DNA of 22,262 nt from CAZQLE01 sp964593905 (GTDB lineage: Bacteria; Chloroflexota; Anaerolineae; Anaerolineales; Anaerolineaceae): contig CAZQLE010000048.1 in the NCBI GenBank assembly GCA_964593905.1, positions 1 to 22,262 of the forward strand, written 5' to 3'. Positions 1 through 7,965 of this stretch are shown here, in pieces (position 1 is the stretch's first letter; each line of letters opens with the position of its first letter). The notes below the pieces were generated by a model. The model saw nothing but the letters and a program-made list of their open reading frames with translations, was not told the origin of the DNA and made no database searches. Both the position numbers and the translations under genes were made by a program.

Positions 1-1
1 C

Positions 2-400
2 TGCCTGGCAGAAAACCTTCCCTGGGGAAAAAGCGGGTTTGCCACCTGTTACGACTTACGCTTTCCCGAACTGTTCCGCGCCTATGCAGTGGGCGGGGCG
101 CTGATCACCCTTCTGGTTTCGGAATGGGCCGCCCAACGCATAGAACACTGGAGAATCATGCTGCGCGCCCGCGCAATTGAAAACCAGATGTTTATGGCGG
201 CGGTCAATACGGTCGGGCAAATTGGGCCTTCCAATTTTGGCGGTCGCAGCGCCATCATCGATCCCTGGGGTGAGATGCTGGCTGAAGGCAGCCAGAATGC
301 TGAAGAGCTGCTCAGCGCCGAAATTGATCTTGACCAGGTGGAACGGGTGCGCGCCAAAATCCCGGTGTTTCAAGATCGCCGCAGCGATCTTTATCATTAA
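2..400 (+). CDS. Nitrilase-superfamily carbon-nitrogen hydrolase, C-terminal part (5' end outside window)
   Basis: The reading frame is open from the window edge and ends at TAA 398-400, so only about the last 132 residues are present. It contains the nitrilase-superfamily nucleophile motif CYDLRFPE (Cys at fragment residue 16). This is followed by the SEW and EHWR..LRARAIENQ segment and a GRSAIIDPWGE segment, typical of the C-terminal half of omega-amidase/YafV-like hydrolases. The Glu and Lys of the catalytic triad would lie upstream of the window. The family hydrolyses amide C-N bonds in the cytoplasm. The exact substrate (for example an alpha-keto amide such as 2-oxoglutaramate) cannot be told from this fragment. 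The stop overlaps the stop of the convergent gene in a shared TTAA. Confidence 0.88.
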   Translation, partial: CLAENLPWGKSGFATCYDLRFPELFRAYAVGGALITLLVSEWAAQRIEHWRIMLRARAIENQMFMAAVNTVGQIGPSNFGGRSAIIDPWGEMLAEGSQNAEELLSAEIDLDQVERVRAKIPVFQDRRSDLYH

Positions 401-1566
401 TCCGCTTTTTTGCGCAGCGCTTCAAAAAAAGCCAGCCCCGCAATCAACAATAAAACCGTACGCAGTCCAACGGTCAGATTCAGCATTTCCAATTGCTGGC
501 GCGCCAGAAACACCGGCCATTCCATCAAATTGACCAGCACATGCCCAAACACCAGCAAAAGCGCCAGACGCCCCGGTAAAACCAGCAGAATCAAGGGGAT
601 CAGAAACAAGACCCACTGCACGCTCCACCCCGGTGACCACAAGAAGAATATGCAGGCAGCCAACCCCACCGCCGCAATCCGCTGACGACCCTCTTCGATG
701 TGTGTGCGCAACAACGCAAAAAAGCCGGCTGCCCCAAAAACCACCAGCGTAATCAGGCTCGGAATTTTAGCCAGGTTTCCCATCGGGCGTGCCGCTGTCG
801 CCGGGTCCAGGCGTTCCCACAACGGCCCAAAATTACCCGAACGGTAATTATTGTCGATCAATGCCCACACGGTCTCCCAGGAGCCCTTGCTGCCCTGCGA
901 GGTCATCGAAGCCCAGGTAAAATCGGGGGAGCTGAGATACAACCCGCCATACACCACCCCAAAAAGGAGGAGCACCGGCGCAAAAAACTTCACCCAGTGC
1001 CGCCAGTTTTTGCCCCACAGGGCGGCCACCGCCAGCAGCGGAAAAAGTTTGGTCAACCCGCCCAGCGCCGCCAGAAAACCGGCCGCAGTGTTTTTCTCAC
1101 ACAAGATCAGCCACAGACTGCTCATCATAAAAAAGACGGCCAGTGGGTCAAAATAGGTGTGGCTGTAAGGCAGCGCCAGCAAAATCAACGCCATCCAATA
1201 AGAGCGAACCCGGTGTTCCTGCAAGTTGAGCCGCTCATCGATGCGGGCAAAGAAATAAACCCCGCCGGCATTGGCCAATGCCAGAATAAATGAAAGCAGA
1301 TAATTGTAGACATGCTCCTGCTGATGGGCCGCAAGATACAGCGCTTCTGAAAGAAACGGGAAAACCGGAGGAAATTCAACCCAGTAATGAATAAACGGCA
1401 GGCCTTCGATCTCGGCCAGGTGGAAAAAATTCCAAAAATCGCCAAACCCGGCCAGTGCATCCTGCGGGGTGCCGATCAGAGTCACCAGGCGTGCTGCGAA
1501 GAAAAGCACCGCCAGCCCAAACGGACCAGGTTCAAAACGATGCGGGGCTGATTTATCAACGCTCAT
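397..1566 (-). CDS. GT87/DUF2029-like polytopic membrane glycosyltransferase
   Basis: This is a 389-residue, strongly hydrophobic protein with repeated membrane-spanning segments along its whole length. Near residues 40-75 the first extracytoplasmic loop has a GFGDFWNF acidic site and an EFPPVFPFL motif. That resembles the Asp-containing loop and (Y/F)PP motif of GT-C mannosyltransferases such as GT87. Such enzymes sit in the membrane and transfer sugars from polyprenyl-phosphate donors to lipid or glycan acceptors. Donor and acceptor here are unknown. The ATG start overlaps the 3' end of the upstream gene by 11 bases, and a weak GGGTGA lies just ahead, so translational coupling is likely. 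It is the last gene of a three-gene operon. I am confident it is a membrane protein and less sure of the exact family. Confidence 0.72.
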   Translation of the reverse strand: MSVDKSAPHRFEPGPFGLAVLFFAARLVTLIGTPQDALAGFGDFWNFFHLAEIEGLPFIHYWVEFPPVFPFLSEALYLAAHQQEHVYNYLLSFILALANAGGVYFFARIDERLNLQEHRVRSYWMALILLALPYSHTYFDPLAVFFMMSSLWLILCEKNTAAGFLAALGGLTKLFPLLAVAALWGKNWRHWVKFFAPVLLLFGVVYGGLYLSSPDFTWASMTSQGSKGSWETVWALIDNNYRSGNFGPLWERLDPATAARPMGNLAKIPSLITLVVFGAAGFFALLRTHIEEGRQRIAAVGLAACIFFLWSPGWSVQWVLFLIPLILLVLPGRLALLLVFGHVLVNLMEWPVFLARQQLEMLNLTVGLRTVLLLIAGLAFFEALRKKAD

Positions 1567-3064
1567 AGATCACCCATTTTGTATCTGCATAAACCTGCCG
1601 CCAACCGCTGCCCGCCAGCGCAAAAGCCAGCGGCCGGTTTTTGGCAATTAACACCCGCCCAATCTGATGCTGCTTAAAAATCTGCTCCCAAGTTTCGTCG
1701 GCCTGAATCGCCGCCAACCAGTCCGCCAGAATTTCATCACCAAACAGATCCGTGCGGCCATCCACAAACACCGGCTGAGACGGCAGCGCAAAAATCAGAT
1801 ACCCGCCGTCATTATATTCGTTGAACAAATTTCCCCCGGCCGGCGGCAGGGTCTGCAGCGCCAGAACCGCCCGCAGCGGATATTCTTTCTCGGTCTGAAC
1901 AGCCACCCAGCCCGGATAGGTGACCGCATACAGCTTGAGCAGCGCCGCAAAGCACACCAGCCCAAATAAAACCAGGTTAACCCCGCGGTTGATCTTTTTG
2001 GGCTGCGCGGCAGCCAGCCCGCTCAGCCGGCCAAATATCTTCTTCAACCCGTCTCGCAAAATACCCCAGGCTGGCAAATCGGCGGCATAACGGCACAAAA
2101 TGGGTGCGGCAACCAGCGCATACGGGCCAATATTCCGCCGTGCGGTGAAGGCCATTCCGGCAAACACCAGAAACAACACTACATCCACGGCCTGTTTGCG
2201 CTGCCGGGTAAAACTAAACGACAGCAGCCCTATTGCGCTAAAGAGCAACATCACCATTTGTGCCGGGTCATGAAAATCGGGCGAGGCCCATTCGTTGATC
2301 AACTGCTGCAACAAGTCTACCCTGACCGTTTGGAATGGGATCAGCCACATGCGCAGCCCGTTGGGGTTGATGGCCGTAGCCGCAAAGCTGATCAACCCCA
2401 CCCCTGCCAGCCGTGCGGCAGCCCGCAAAACCGGCGCCCGCTCATTCTGCGGCACAGTGATGCTGTTGAAAACATCTCCCAGCAAACACACCCCCAGATA
2501 GATCAGCCCGAGGATGTACCCGCCGTGCAAATTCGACCACAGGCAGAAAAAGATCGGCAGCAGCCAGATTTGGCGTGGGTGCTCCCCCCGGCGCTGCATA
2601 AACCCGATCAACAAAACCAGAAAAAGCAGCGAAAACAACTGCGGCCGGGGCGTCCACAGGGGCGCCGAGGTCACTGCTGCCAGGGTAAGTACAACTACAC
2701 GCAGTGCAAACGGCCCCACCAACCGATGAAACAACAAACCAAAGATCAGCGTGACCGTAGCCGCCACCCAGCCCCCCACGGCCAGCCAACTGCCCATTTG
2801 CCACAGTCCATATAAAACCACCTGCGCCAGCCAGGAATGGTTCGTCCACGGCTCGCCCAGCCGGGTGTGCGAAAAAACATCCTGCACCACCGGCGAACCA
2901 CTCAAAACGGTCTGTTCACCGGCCTTGATATGCCAGAACAAATCGCCATCCAACGGGGTGCGGGCCGCCATCAAAAAGATCAGCGCCAGCAGCAGGGCAA
3001 AAACCAGGCGTTCTGTCGCCAGACGGATCGGATCATGAGCTTTGGCGGTCGCGATAATATCCAT
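1556..3064 (-). CDS. Large polytopic GT-C-like membrane protein
   Basis: This 502-residue protein has many hydrophobic helices over about residues 20-400, then a soluble C-terminal region. The first loop carries DGDLFWHIKAGE and a later WTNHSWLAQ motif. This pattern recurs in uncharacterised GT-C-like membrane proteins related to oligosaccharyl/aminoarabinose transferases; I recognise the pattern, but no function is established for it. The C-terminal part has FNEYNDGGYLIF followed by VDGRTDLFGDE, also typical of these proteins. It starts 5 bases after the stop of the upstream gene and overlaps the downstream gene by 11 bases. Its Shine-Dalgarno sequence is weak, which fits coupling within an operon. 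Likely role: transfer of a lipid-linked sugar during cell-envelope glycan or glycoprotein synthesis (inference). Confidence 0.7.
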   Translation of the reverse strand: MDIIATAKAHDPIRLATERLVFALLLALIFLMAARTPLDGDLFWHIKAGEQTVLSGSPVVQDVFSHTRLGEPWTNHSWLAQVVLYGLWQMGSWLAVGGWVAATVTLIFGLLFHRLVGPFALRVVVLTLAAVTSAPLWTPRPQLFSLLFLVLLIGFMQRRGEHPRQIWLLPIFFCLWSNLHGGYILGLIYLGVCLLGDVFNSITVPQNERAPVLRAAARLAGVGLISFAATAINPNGLRMWLIPFQTVRVDLLQQLINEWASPDFHDPAQMVMLLFSAIGLLSFSFTRQRKQAVDVVLFLVFAGMAFTARRNIGPYALVAAPILCRYAADLPAWGILRDGLKKIFGRLSGLAAAQPKKINRGVNLVLFGLVCFAALLKLYAVTYPGWVAVQTEKEYPLRAVLALQTLPPAGGNLFNEYNDGGYLIFALPSQPVFVDGRTDLFGDEILADWLAAIQADETWEQIFKQHQIGRVLIAKNRPLAFALAGSGWRQVYADTKWVIYER

Positions 3065-3069
3065 AAAAT

Positions 3070-4689
3070 TTATTTCACCAGTCCAAGTTCAAGTGCGGCG
3101 GGTTCAATTTTCTGTGAAAGCCGGTAAAACACCTGATACTCGCCTATCCCCTTTTCCTGCCATGTAATTCCTTTTGCCCGAAAACCCTCGCGCAGACGCT
3201 CGTTTAATTCGGGATGGCGGGTCGTAATATAAGCTACTCTGTCGCTATGCGCAACCAAAGCCTGATAAGGCGGGTAGCGATCATCGCGGGCCGTATAGCG
3301 AAAATCGGGGTGATAGGGCAGCCGCGGGATAAAGATCAGCGTTTCATCCGACAGAAAAGCCAGCGGATAGGCCACCCAGTAATTGGTGTAACCGGTGGTC
3401 TCATTTTCCTGTTGCAAAAAGTCGACCAGTTCCATCATCTGGCGGTGATCCACCCGCGCCGGTTCATAAAACTGGGTGGTCAGCCCTGGCGGGTTGGTCG
3501 CCGCGCAGCTCACCACGCCCCACAGGTGAAAAACCAGAACCAGCCCCCCGGCCGCCCCCGCTGCAAGCGGGCGCTGCACCAGGCTTAACACCCTGCCCGC
3601 GGCCAGCGACAACACCAGATAAACCGGTAAAAAATAACGTCCCGAAGGGTCCACCCCGAATGAGGTGAATACAAACGCCAGAAGTAAGATCCCGGCCGTC
3701 CCCAGCGTCAGGCCAAACGCCCGCCGTTCCGCCGGGTCTGAGCGTGACAATTGAACCACACGCACCCACACCCAGCCCCAGAAGACCGCCGCCAGCGGGA
3801 TTAATGGCGTCGCCAGCCAGCGCACCGCCCAGGGCGGGCGAAAGCCAAATAACGCCGTGCCGCCCAACAGGAAGAAATTGACCAGATGATTGCCCGTCCG
3901 TACCAGCCAGGGGTCCTTTTCCACCGCCACCGCGCCGCCCAGCAGTTCGCCGGTCAGGTTGCTCAGGCCGTTTTGCAGCGCAAACATCCACCATGGCAGT
4001 GAACCGAGCAAAAAACCGGCCAGCAAAATCAGCGGTAGACCCAAACGCAGGCTATTTTTCCCGTCCGGCCAGTTTTTCAACCAGCAGTACGCGATGCCCA
4101 GTCCCACCGGTGCCGCAAAGACCAGGGTCAGCGCGTTGGCCCACAGACCCAGACCCAGCAGCAACCCCCAGGCCAGCGCCAGCCCCGGCAGCCCGGCCAA
4201 GGCTCTCCGTTCCAGTCTGTCGATCAGTTTAAGCCCCAACCACAGCGAAAGACAGCCAATCAGCAGCGCTTCGTTATAGCCGCCCAGGCTGGCCGTGGTG
4301 TATAAAACCGTGTTGACCGGCGGCAGCGCCGTAAAAAGCGCCGCCCAGATCGCCGCCCGCGTAGAATGGAACAGATCCAGCGCAATGTGATACACCAGCC
4401 CGATCACCGCGCCATACAGAAGCACCTGCACCACCCGAATGCCCCAGACCGCAGGCCCAAAGAGGGCATAGACCGCAGCGGTTAAATAGGCATCCAGACT
4501 GCCCATATAGGCCTGCCCATAAAAAAAGACCGGCCGTTCACCGGCCAGAATATGGCGCGCCATTAATCCCACCACCGCTTCATCTGAATTAAAGGGCACA
4601 ACATTTGCTGCCAGCAGAGCCAGCTTCAGAAGCATCCCCAGACAAACTATAAAAATCAGCGGGTGGAACCGTCTTAGCGTTTTAGGCAT
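3070..4689 (-). CDS. Glycosyltransferase family 39 (PMT/ArnT-like) membrane protein
   Basis: This 539-residue polytopic protein has the first extracytoplasmic loop FNSDEAVVGLMARHI and then a GQAYMGSLDAYLTAA segment. The loop corresponds to the acidic catalytic loop of GT39/ArnT-type transferases, where Asp-Glu coordinate metal and the polyprenyl-phosphate sugar donor. The hydrophobic core runs to about residue 400. The soluble C-terminal stretch includes TGYTNYWVAYPLAFLSDE and a YITTRHPELNERL segment. This is the first gene of the leftward operon. Its ATG is at 4689, and the region up to 4822 separates it from a divergent transferase of the same general class. Substrate is unknown; envelope glycan or glycolipid assembly is the reasonable guess. 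Confidence 0.8.
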   Translation of the reverse strand: MPKTLRRFHPLIFIVCLGMLLKLALLAANVVPFNSDEAVVGLMARHILAGERPVFFYGQAYMGSLDAYLTAAVYALFGPAVWGIRVVQVLLYGAVIGLVYHIALDLFHSTRAAIWAALFTALPPVNTVLYTTASLGGYNEALLIGCLSLWLGLKLIDRLERRALAGLPGLALAWGLLLGLGLWANALTLVFAAPVGLGIAYCWLKNWPDGKNSLRLGLPLILLAGFLLGSLPWWMFALQNGLSNLTGELLGGAVAVEKDPWLVRTGNHLVNFFLLGGTALFGFRPPWAVRWLATPLIPLAAVFWGWVWVRVVQLSRSDPAERRAFGLTLGTAGILLLAFVFTSFGVDPSGRYFLPVYLVLSLAAGRVLSLVQRPLAAGAAGGLVLVFHLWGVVSCAATNPPGLTTQFYEPARVDHRQMMELVDFLQQENETTGYTNYWVAYPLAFLSDETLIFIPRLPYHPDFRYTARDDRYPPYQALVAHSDRVAYITTRHPELNERLREGFRAKGITWQEKGIGEYQVFYRLSQKIEPAALELGLVK

Positions 4690-4723
4690 CTTCGCGTAGA
4701 ATGGATATATGGGTCAAGGTTGT

Positions 4724-4740
4724 GTTGCGCCCGGCGCAAC
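4724..4740. promoter_or_regulatory. Perfect 17-base palindrome in divergent transferase intergenic region
   Basis: GTTGCGCC-C-GGCGCAAC is an uninterrupted inverted repeat with 8-base arms around one central base. It lies in the 133-base gap between the two divergently transcribed glycosyltransferase units. It has no T-run on either side, so a terminator is unlikely. Its position suits an operator for a dimeric repressor controlling both units. No clear -35/-10 pair was found in this gap, so the regulatory reading is a hypothesis. Confidence 0.45.
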
Positions 4741-4822
4741 GGTTGGTATCTGCTCATTTTAGCCGAGCTAATACGGCGAGGCAACTTATTTATGCCCACA
4801 ATTCTGTAAACTGGAGCAGGAT

Positions 4823-6142
4823 TTGAAGAACCGCCCAATTCAAAACAAAATCATCCTGGCAGCGGTCTTAATCGCCTGCAGCCTGTTCTACTGGGCCGGC
4901 CTGTCACAAACACCTTTTCACCCCGATGAAAGCACCCAGATCTTTATGAGCAGTGATGTTGAGCTATTTCTGGCAAACCCGGCCAACCTGTTCTGGCTGC
5001 CTGAAAAAGCCCACGATCTCCGCCAGCATTATCGCGAACTGGACGCCCCCCTGACCCGCACCTGGGTTGGCCTGGCACGGCTGATCACCCGCCAACCGGC
5101 CCTGCCCAACGACTGGGTCTGGTCGCTGAACTGGGCGGCGAACGTCGCCAACGGCGCGCTGCCATCCACCGCGCTGCTGCTGACCGCCCGGTTTGCCATC
5201 GCGCTGCTCTTCCCCTTCACCCTGTGGCTGATGTGGTCCGCTGGCAAAAAGCTGCTGGGAAACTCGGGCGCGTGGCTGGCCCTGCTGCTCACGGCCAGCT
5301 CGGCGCTGGTCTTAATTCATACCCGCCGGGCAATGGCCGAGGGCTGGCTGGTCTTTGCCGTTGCACTGTTTATCTGGGTGCTGGCCTGCCGTATCCATTC
5401 GCCGGTCTGGCTGGGCACAGCCAGCGCACTGGCTTTTTGCGCCAAACAGTCTGCCGCACCGCTGCTGATCATCGCCGCGCTGATCCTGCTGGTGACCTGG
5501 GTCCGGCAAAAAGCTCGCTTTAAAACGGTCCTCCGTCAGGGAGTCCTGTTTACCCTGACAGCCGGGGGATTGATACTCCTGCTGCACCCCTTCCTCTGGC
5601 TGCACCCGGTTCAGGCAGTGCGCGGCGCGGTGCAGACCCGCCGGGAGTTGCTCGACCTGCAGGTGGCGATGTTTCGCAACTTGAACCCCGATTCAGTACT
5701 GGATACACCCGCCAAACGCACCCTGGGGTCGCTCGCCAACCTGTTTTTCACCCCGCCAGCCATCGAAGAAACCGCCAACTATATTGCCGATCTCGAACCA
5801 GGGCGCTCCAACTATCTCGCCCGACCCGTTCACAATCTCTTCCGCGGTCTGCGGGGCGGGGCCCTGTTTTTTACCCTGTTTGTCTTTGGGGTTGCATTCA
5901 CCCTGGGCAAAATGCGCAAGAACATTTCCGAGCCACAAAATCAGGCCTGGCTGTGGGTGCTGCTCAGTTTTGTCGCCCTGGGCGGCGGCGTAATTGGCAT
6001 GGCCCCCCTGCCGTTTCAACGCTATATCATGCCGCTGGCGCCTTTTACCTTTCTTTATGCGGCGGCAACCCTGGCCTGGTTAACCGACACGCTGTTCAAT
6101 TCAGTTCAATTACCCCGGCGAATGCGGGCAAAACCCAAATAG
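4823..6142 (+). CDS. Glycosyltransferase family 39 (dolichyl-phosphate-mannose-type) membrane protein
   Basis: This 439-residue polytopic protein has the N-terminal loop FHPDESTQIFMSSD, the acidic DE loop of GT39/PMT-like GT-C transferases, right after the first membrane helix (about residues 10-28). Several hydrophobic segments follow up to about residue 425, and the protein ends in a basic tail (RRMRAKPK). The start is TTG at 4823, preceded by GGAG with a 6-base spacer. An in-frame ATG only occurs well inside the DE loop, so the TTG is preferred. It is divergent from the three-gene transferase operon and probably works in the same envelope glycosylation process (inference). Transcription ends at a hairpin just downstream. 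Confidence 0.8.
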   Translation: MKNRPIQNKIILAAVLIACSLFYWAGLSQTPFHPDESTQIFMSSDVELFLANPANLFWLPEKAHDLRQHYRELDAPLTRTWVGLARLITRQPALPNDWVWSLNWAANVANGALPSTALLLTARFAIALLFPFTLWLMWSAGKKLLGNSGAWLALLLTASSALVLIHTRRAMAEGWLVFAVALFIWVLACRIHSPVWLGTASALAFCAKQSAAPLLIIAALILLVTWVRQKARFKTVLRQGVLFTLTAGGLILLLHPFLWLHPVQAVRGAVQTRRELLDLQVAMFRNLNPDSVLDTPAKRTLGSLANLFFTPPAIEETANYIADLEPGRSNYLARPVHNLFRGLRGGALFFTLFVFGVAFTLGKMRKNISEPQNQAWLWVLLSFVALGGGVIGMAPLPFQRYIMPLAPFTFLYAAATLAWLTDTLFNSVQLPRRMRAKPK

Positions 6143-6160
6143 ACATCTCCCCCTTAAAAG

Positions 6161-6196
6161 AACAGAGCTGAAACGAATTTGTTTCAGCCCTGTTTT
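6161..6196. terminator. Bidirectional terminator between convergent genes
   Basis: AACAGAGCTGAAAC (6161-6174) pairs with GTTTCAGCCCTGTT (6181-6194) around a six-base loop. There is one internal A/C mismatch. T-rich sequence follows on the + side, and A-rich sequence on the left gives a T-run for the other direction. It lies between the + strand transferase (stop 6142) and the - strand acetyltransferase (stop 6212), so it can serve both. Confidence 0.75.
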
Positions 6197-6211
6197 GACG
6201 TTCGACCGCGT

Positions 6212-7342
6212 TTAGGGAACCTGGATATGATAAATCCGGTGTTTCTTATAGATCGAAGCCCCCAGGGTGACCATGTCTTTACGGACCTGGGTAGCGGTAT
6301 CTGCCATCTGGGTTTGTTCGGCGTGTAGAAAACCCGAGTCTTTGATCGTCTTTTTCATCTCATCATACATCAGGGCGTTCCCACCCCGGCCCTGATACTC
6401 AGCGATCACACCCACACCATTCAGCGACACCCATTTCGTGCGTTTAAACTCGAACAGCAGGTCAATAATCGCCAGCAGGTTCAGGCGCCCATCGTGGCGC
6501 TGCAAAGCAGCCGAAATATCGGCAAACGCAAACAAAAAGCCGATGATTTCATCCTTGTGCATCACCAGTTTGATAAACTTGGGGTCGGCAATGCTCAAAA
6601 CATTATTGACCACATAGCTGATTTCCCGCTCGGTCAGGGGGTAATATTCCCAGTTGTTGATAAAAGTCCGGTTATACACAACACCGATCTCTTTTGCCCA
6701 CTGCAATAATTCCCGTTTACTCTTAAACGACTTAATCCAGAAGGTGCCGCGTTCTTCCACCCGGCGGGCAATTTCCTGCACCTTGGGCGGCAGCTCAAAC
6801 TTATCCTGCGAAATATAGCAGGAGACAAAATCATTTTCCCGTTCAAAACCGGCGTTTTCAAACAGGGTGGGATAATACGCATAGTTGTAGGTCATCATCG
6901 TCATCATCTGACGATGCTCAAAACCCATCACCTGAACGCCATAACCATCCAATGGGCCAAAACCCTTGGGGCCCGAGATCTCGGTCAACCCGCGTTCACG
7001 GCACCAGGCAAATAGCCGCTGAAACAGCGCATTGGCCACTTCCTGATCATCAATGCTGTCAAAAAGATAAAAAGAGGCCTTGCGGGTTTTATGGTATTCG
7101 TTGAAAGGCTTGTTTTCAAGCGCGGCTATGCGCCCGACCATTTTCCCATCCCGGAAGGCCCCAAAGAAATCCGCGTCCGAATGCTCATAAAAGGGATGTT
7201 TCTTTTTATCCAGCATTTCCTTAATATCATTGCGGAACGGCGGCACCCACTGGGGGCAGCCATGATACAGGTCATAATGAAATTGAATAAATTCCTTGAC
7301 CTGTGCATTACTGCTGACGTCAATCTGTCTGACCTCGATCAT
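6212..7342 (-). CDS. GNAT-superfamily N-acetyltransferase-like protein
   Basis: This 376-residue protein is soluble and close to the length of a family of large GNAT-related proteins conserved across bacteria. The C-terminal part has VGVIAEYQGRGGNALMYDEM, which fits the acetyl-CoA pyrophosphate-binding Q/R-x-x-G-x-G/A motif. The N-terminal part (YHGCPQWVPP, then FFGAFRDGKMVGRIAA) looks like a degenerate GNAT half, so a tandem-GNAT architecture is plausible. ISGPKGFGPLDGYGVQVMGF is another conserved block. I chose ATG 7342, not the upstream in-frame ATG at 7423. GAGG sits 7 bases before it, and a -10-like TATACT (7404-7409) falls between the two. Acceptor substrate is unknown. Confidence 0.75.
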   Translation of the reverse strand: MIEVRQIDVSSNAQVKEFIQFHYDLYHGCPQWVPPFRNDIKEMLDKKKHPFYEHSDADFFGAFRDGKMVGRIAALENKPFNEYHKTRKASFYLFDSIDDQEVANALFQRLFAWCRERGLTEISGPKGFGPLDGYGVQVMGFEHRQMMTMMTYNYAYYPTLFENAGFERENDFVSCYISQDKFELPPKVQEIARRVEERGTFWIKSFKSKRELLQWAKEIGVVYNRTFINNWEYYPLTEREISYVVNNVLSIADPKFIKLVMHKDEIIGFLFAFADISAALQRHDGRLNLLAIIDLLFEFKRTKWVSLNGVGVIAEYQGRGGNALMYDEMKKTIKDSGFLHAEQTQMADTATQVRKDMVTLGASIYKKHRIYHIQVP

Positions 7343-7403
7343 ATGAAACCTCGTTTTTAATGAAAAAATCTGGTGGAAATGAAATGAATTAAAAACTGTG
7401 CTG

Positions 7404-7409
7404 AGTATA
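7404..7409 (-). promoter_or_regulatory. Candidate -10 box (TATACT) of the acetyltransferase gene
   Basis: On the - strand TATACT lies about 60 bases upstream of the chosen ATG at 7342. It would place the transcription start near 7397, downstream of the more distal in-frame ATG at 7423. No good -35 was seen, so this is only moderately supported. Confidence 0.35.
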
Positions 7410-7492
7410 CACCAAACCGGCAAAACCGCTTCAGGTCTTTTTTACAGAGACACAGTTGTCACACAGGCTTTACCGCGCAAAACCCGTCTCCA

Positions 7493-7900
7493 TTAATTTG
7501 TTTTTACAACCCCAAACACTACCAGTTGTTTCACTTTCAGGCTGACCTGCCAGATCAAAGCAGCGCACAGGCCGCCGGTCAGGTCAATGACCACGTCCAC
7601 CGGGCTGGGGCGACGGCCCGCCGTAAAAGACTGGTGAAATTCATCTGAAACGGCATACAACAGCGCGCAGCCCAGCGAAAGAAGAATCCGCTGGCGCACA
7701 GGCCGGGCATGAAAACCGCGCAAAAATGTAAACACCAGCAGGGCATAAATCGAAAAATGTGCACCCTTTTTAACCAGCAAATCCCACCAGCCAAAATCGG
7801 GCAGCCCGCTGGAGGGTGTAGCCGAAAAAATGAAGATCAGCGTCATAACCAAAAACGCCGGCAGCCAGCTTCGAATCCGGTATCCAATGGTTGATTTCAA
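7493..7900 (-). CDS. VanZ-like family membrane protein
   Basis: This 135-residue protein has an N-terminal hydrophobic segment (about 12-27), further helices, and the VanZ-family signature SDEFHQSFTAGRRPSPVDV followed by DLTGG. VanZ of enterococci gives low-level teicoplanin resistance. Most chromosomal relatives have no known activity, so no resistance role is claimed. The start is TTG at 7900 with GGAG 7 bases upstream. The -35 element of the divergent DUF255 gene overlaps this start codon. About 150 bases without a recognisable gene separate it from the acetyltransferase downstream on the same strand. Confidence 0.85.
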   Translation of the reverse strand: MKSTIGYRIRSWLPAFLVMTLIFIFSATPSSGLPDFGWWDLLVKKGAHFSIYALLVFTFLRGFHARPVRQRILLSLGCALLYAVSDEFHQSFTAGRRPSPVDVVIDLTGGLCAALIWQVSLKVKQLVVFGVVKTN

Positions 7901-7919
7901 TGCTCTGCTCCGTTATAAT
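7891..7919 (+). promoter_or_regulatory. Sigma-70-type promoter of the DUF255 gene
   Basis: TTGATT (7891-7896) and a perfect TATAAT (7914-7919) are separated by exactly 17 bases and point toward the ATG at 7966. The expected transcription start is near 7926, giving a leader of about 40 bases. The -35 overlaps the first codons of the divergent VanZ-like gene. Confidence 0.75.
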
Positions 7920-7938
7920 TTAGATGATATTTATCTAA
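7920..7938. promoter_or_regulatory. Inverted repeat at the predicted transcription start, possible operator
   Basis: TTAGAT (7920-7925) and ATCTAA (7933-7938) form an inverted repeat with a 7-base spacer. Outward extension adds three more positions per arm with one mismatch. It lies directly after the -10 box, over the expected start site, where a repressor would block transcription. It is AT-rich, so chance is possible. Confidence 0.35.
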
Positions 7939-7965
7939 TTTATTCAAAAAAAAGAGGCCGCTCCC

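Noticed and set aside
700..1293. 197-codon + strand open frame opposite the first membrane transferase gene
   Set aside because: Composition (Arg, Gln, His, Pro rich) is what the complement of a hydrophobic membrane gene produces. There is no domain or start signal.
7343..7423. Upstream ATG 7423 as start of the acetyltransferase
   Set aside because: The extra 27 residues are unlike the family, and ATG 7342 has GAGG at proper spacing.
7493..7900. VanZ-like gene as an antibiotic-resistance determinant
   Set aside because: No vanA-type cluster is present, and most VanZ-family proteins have no shown link to glycopeptide resistance.
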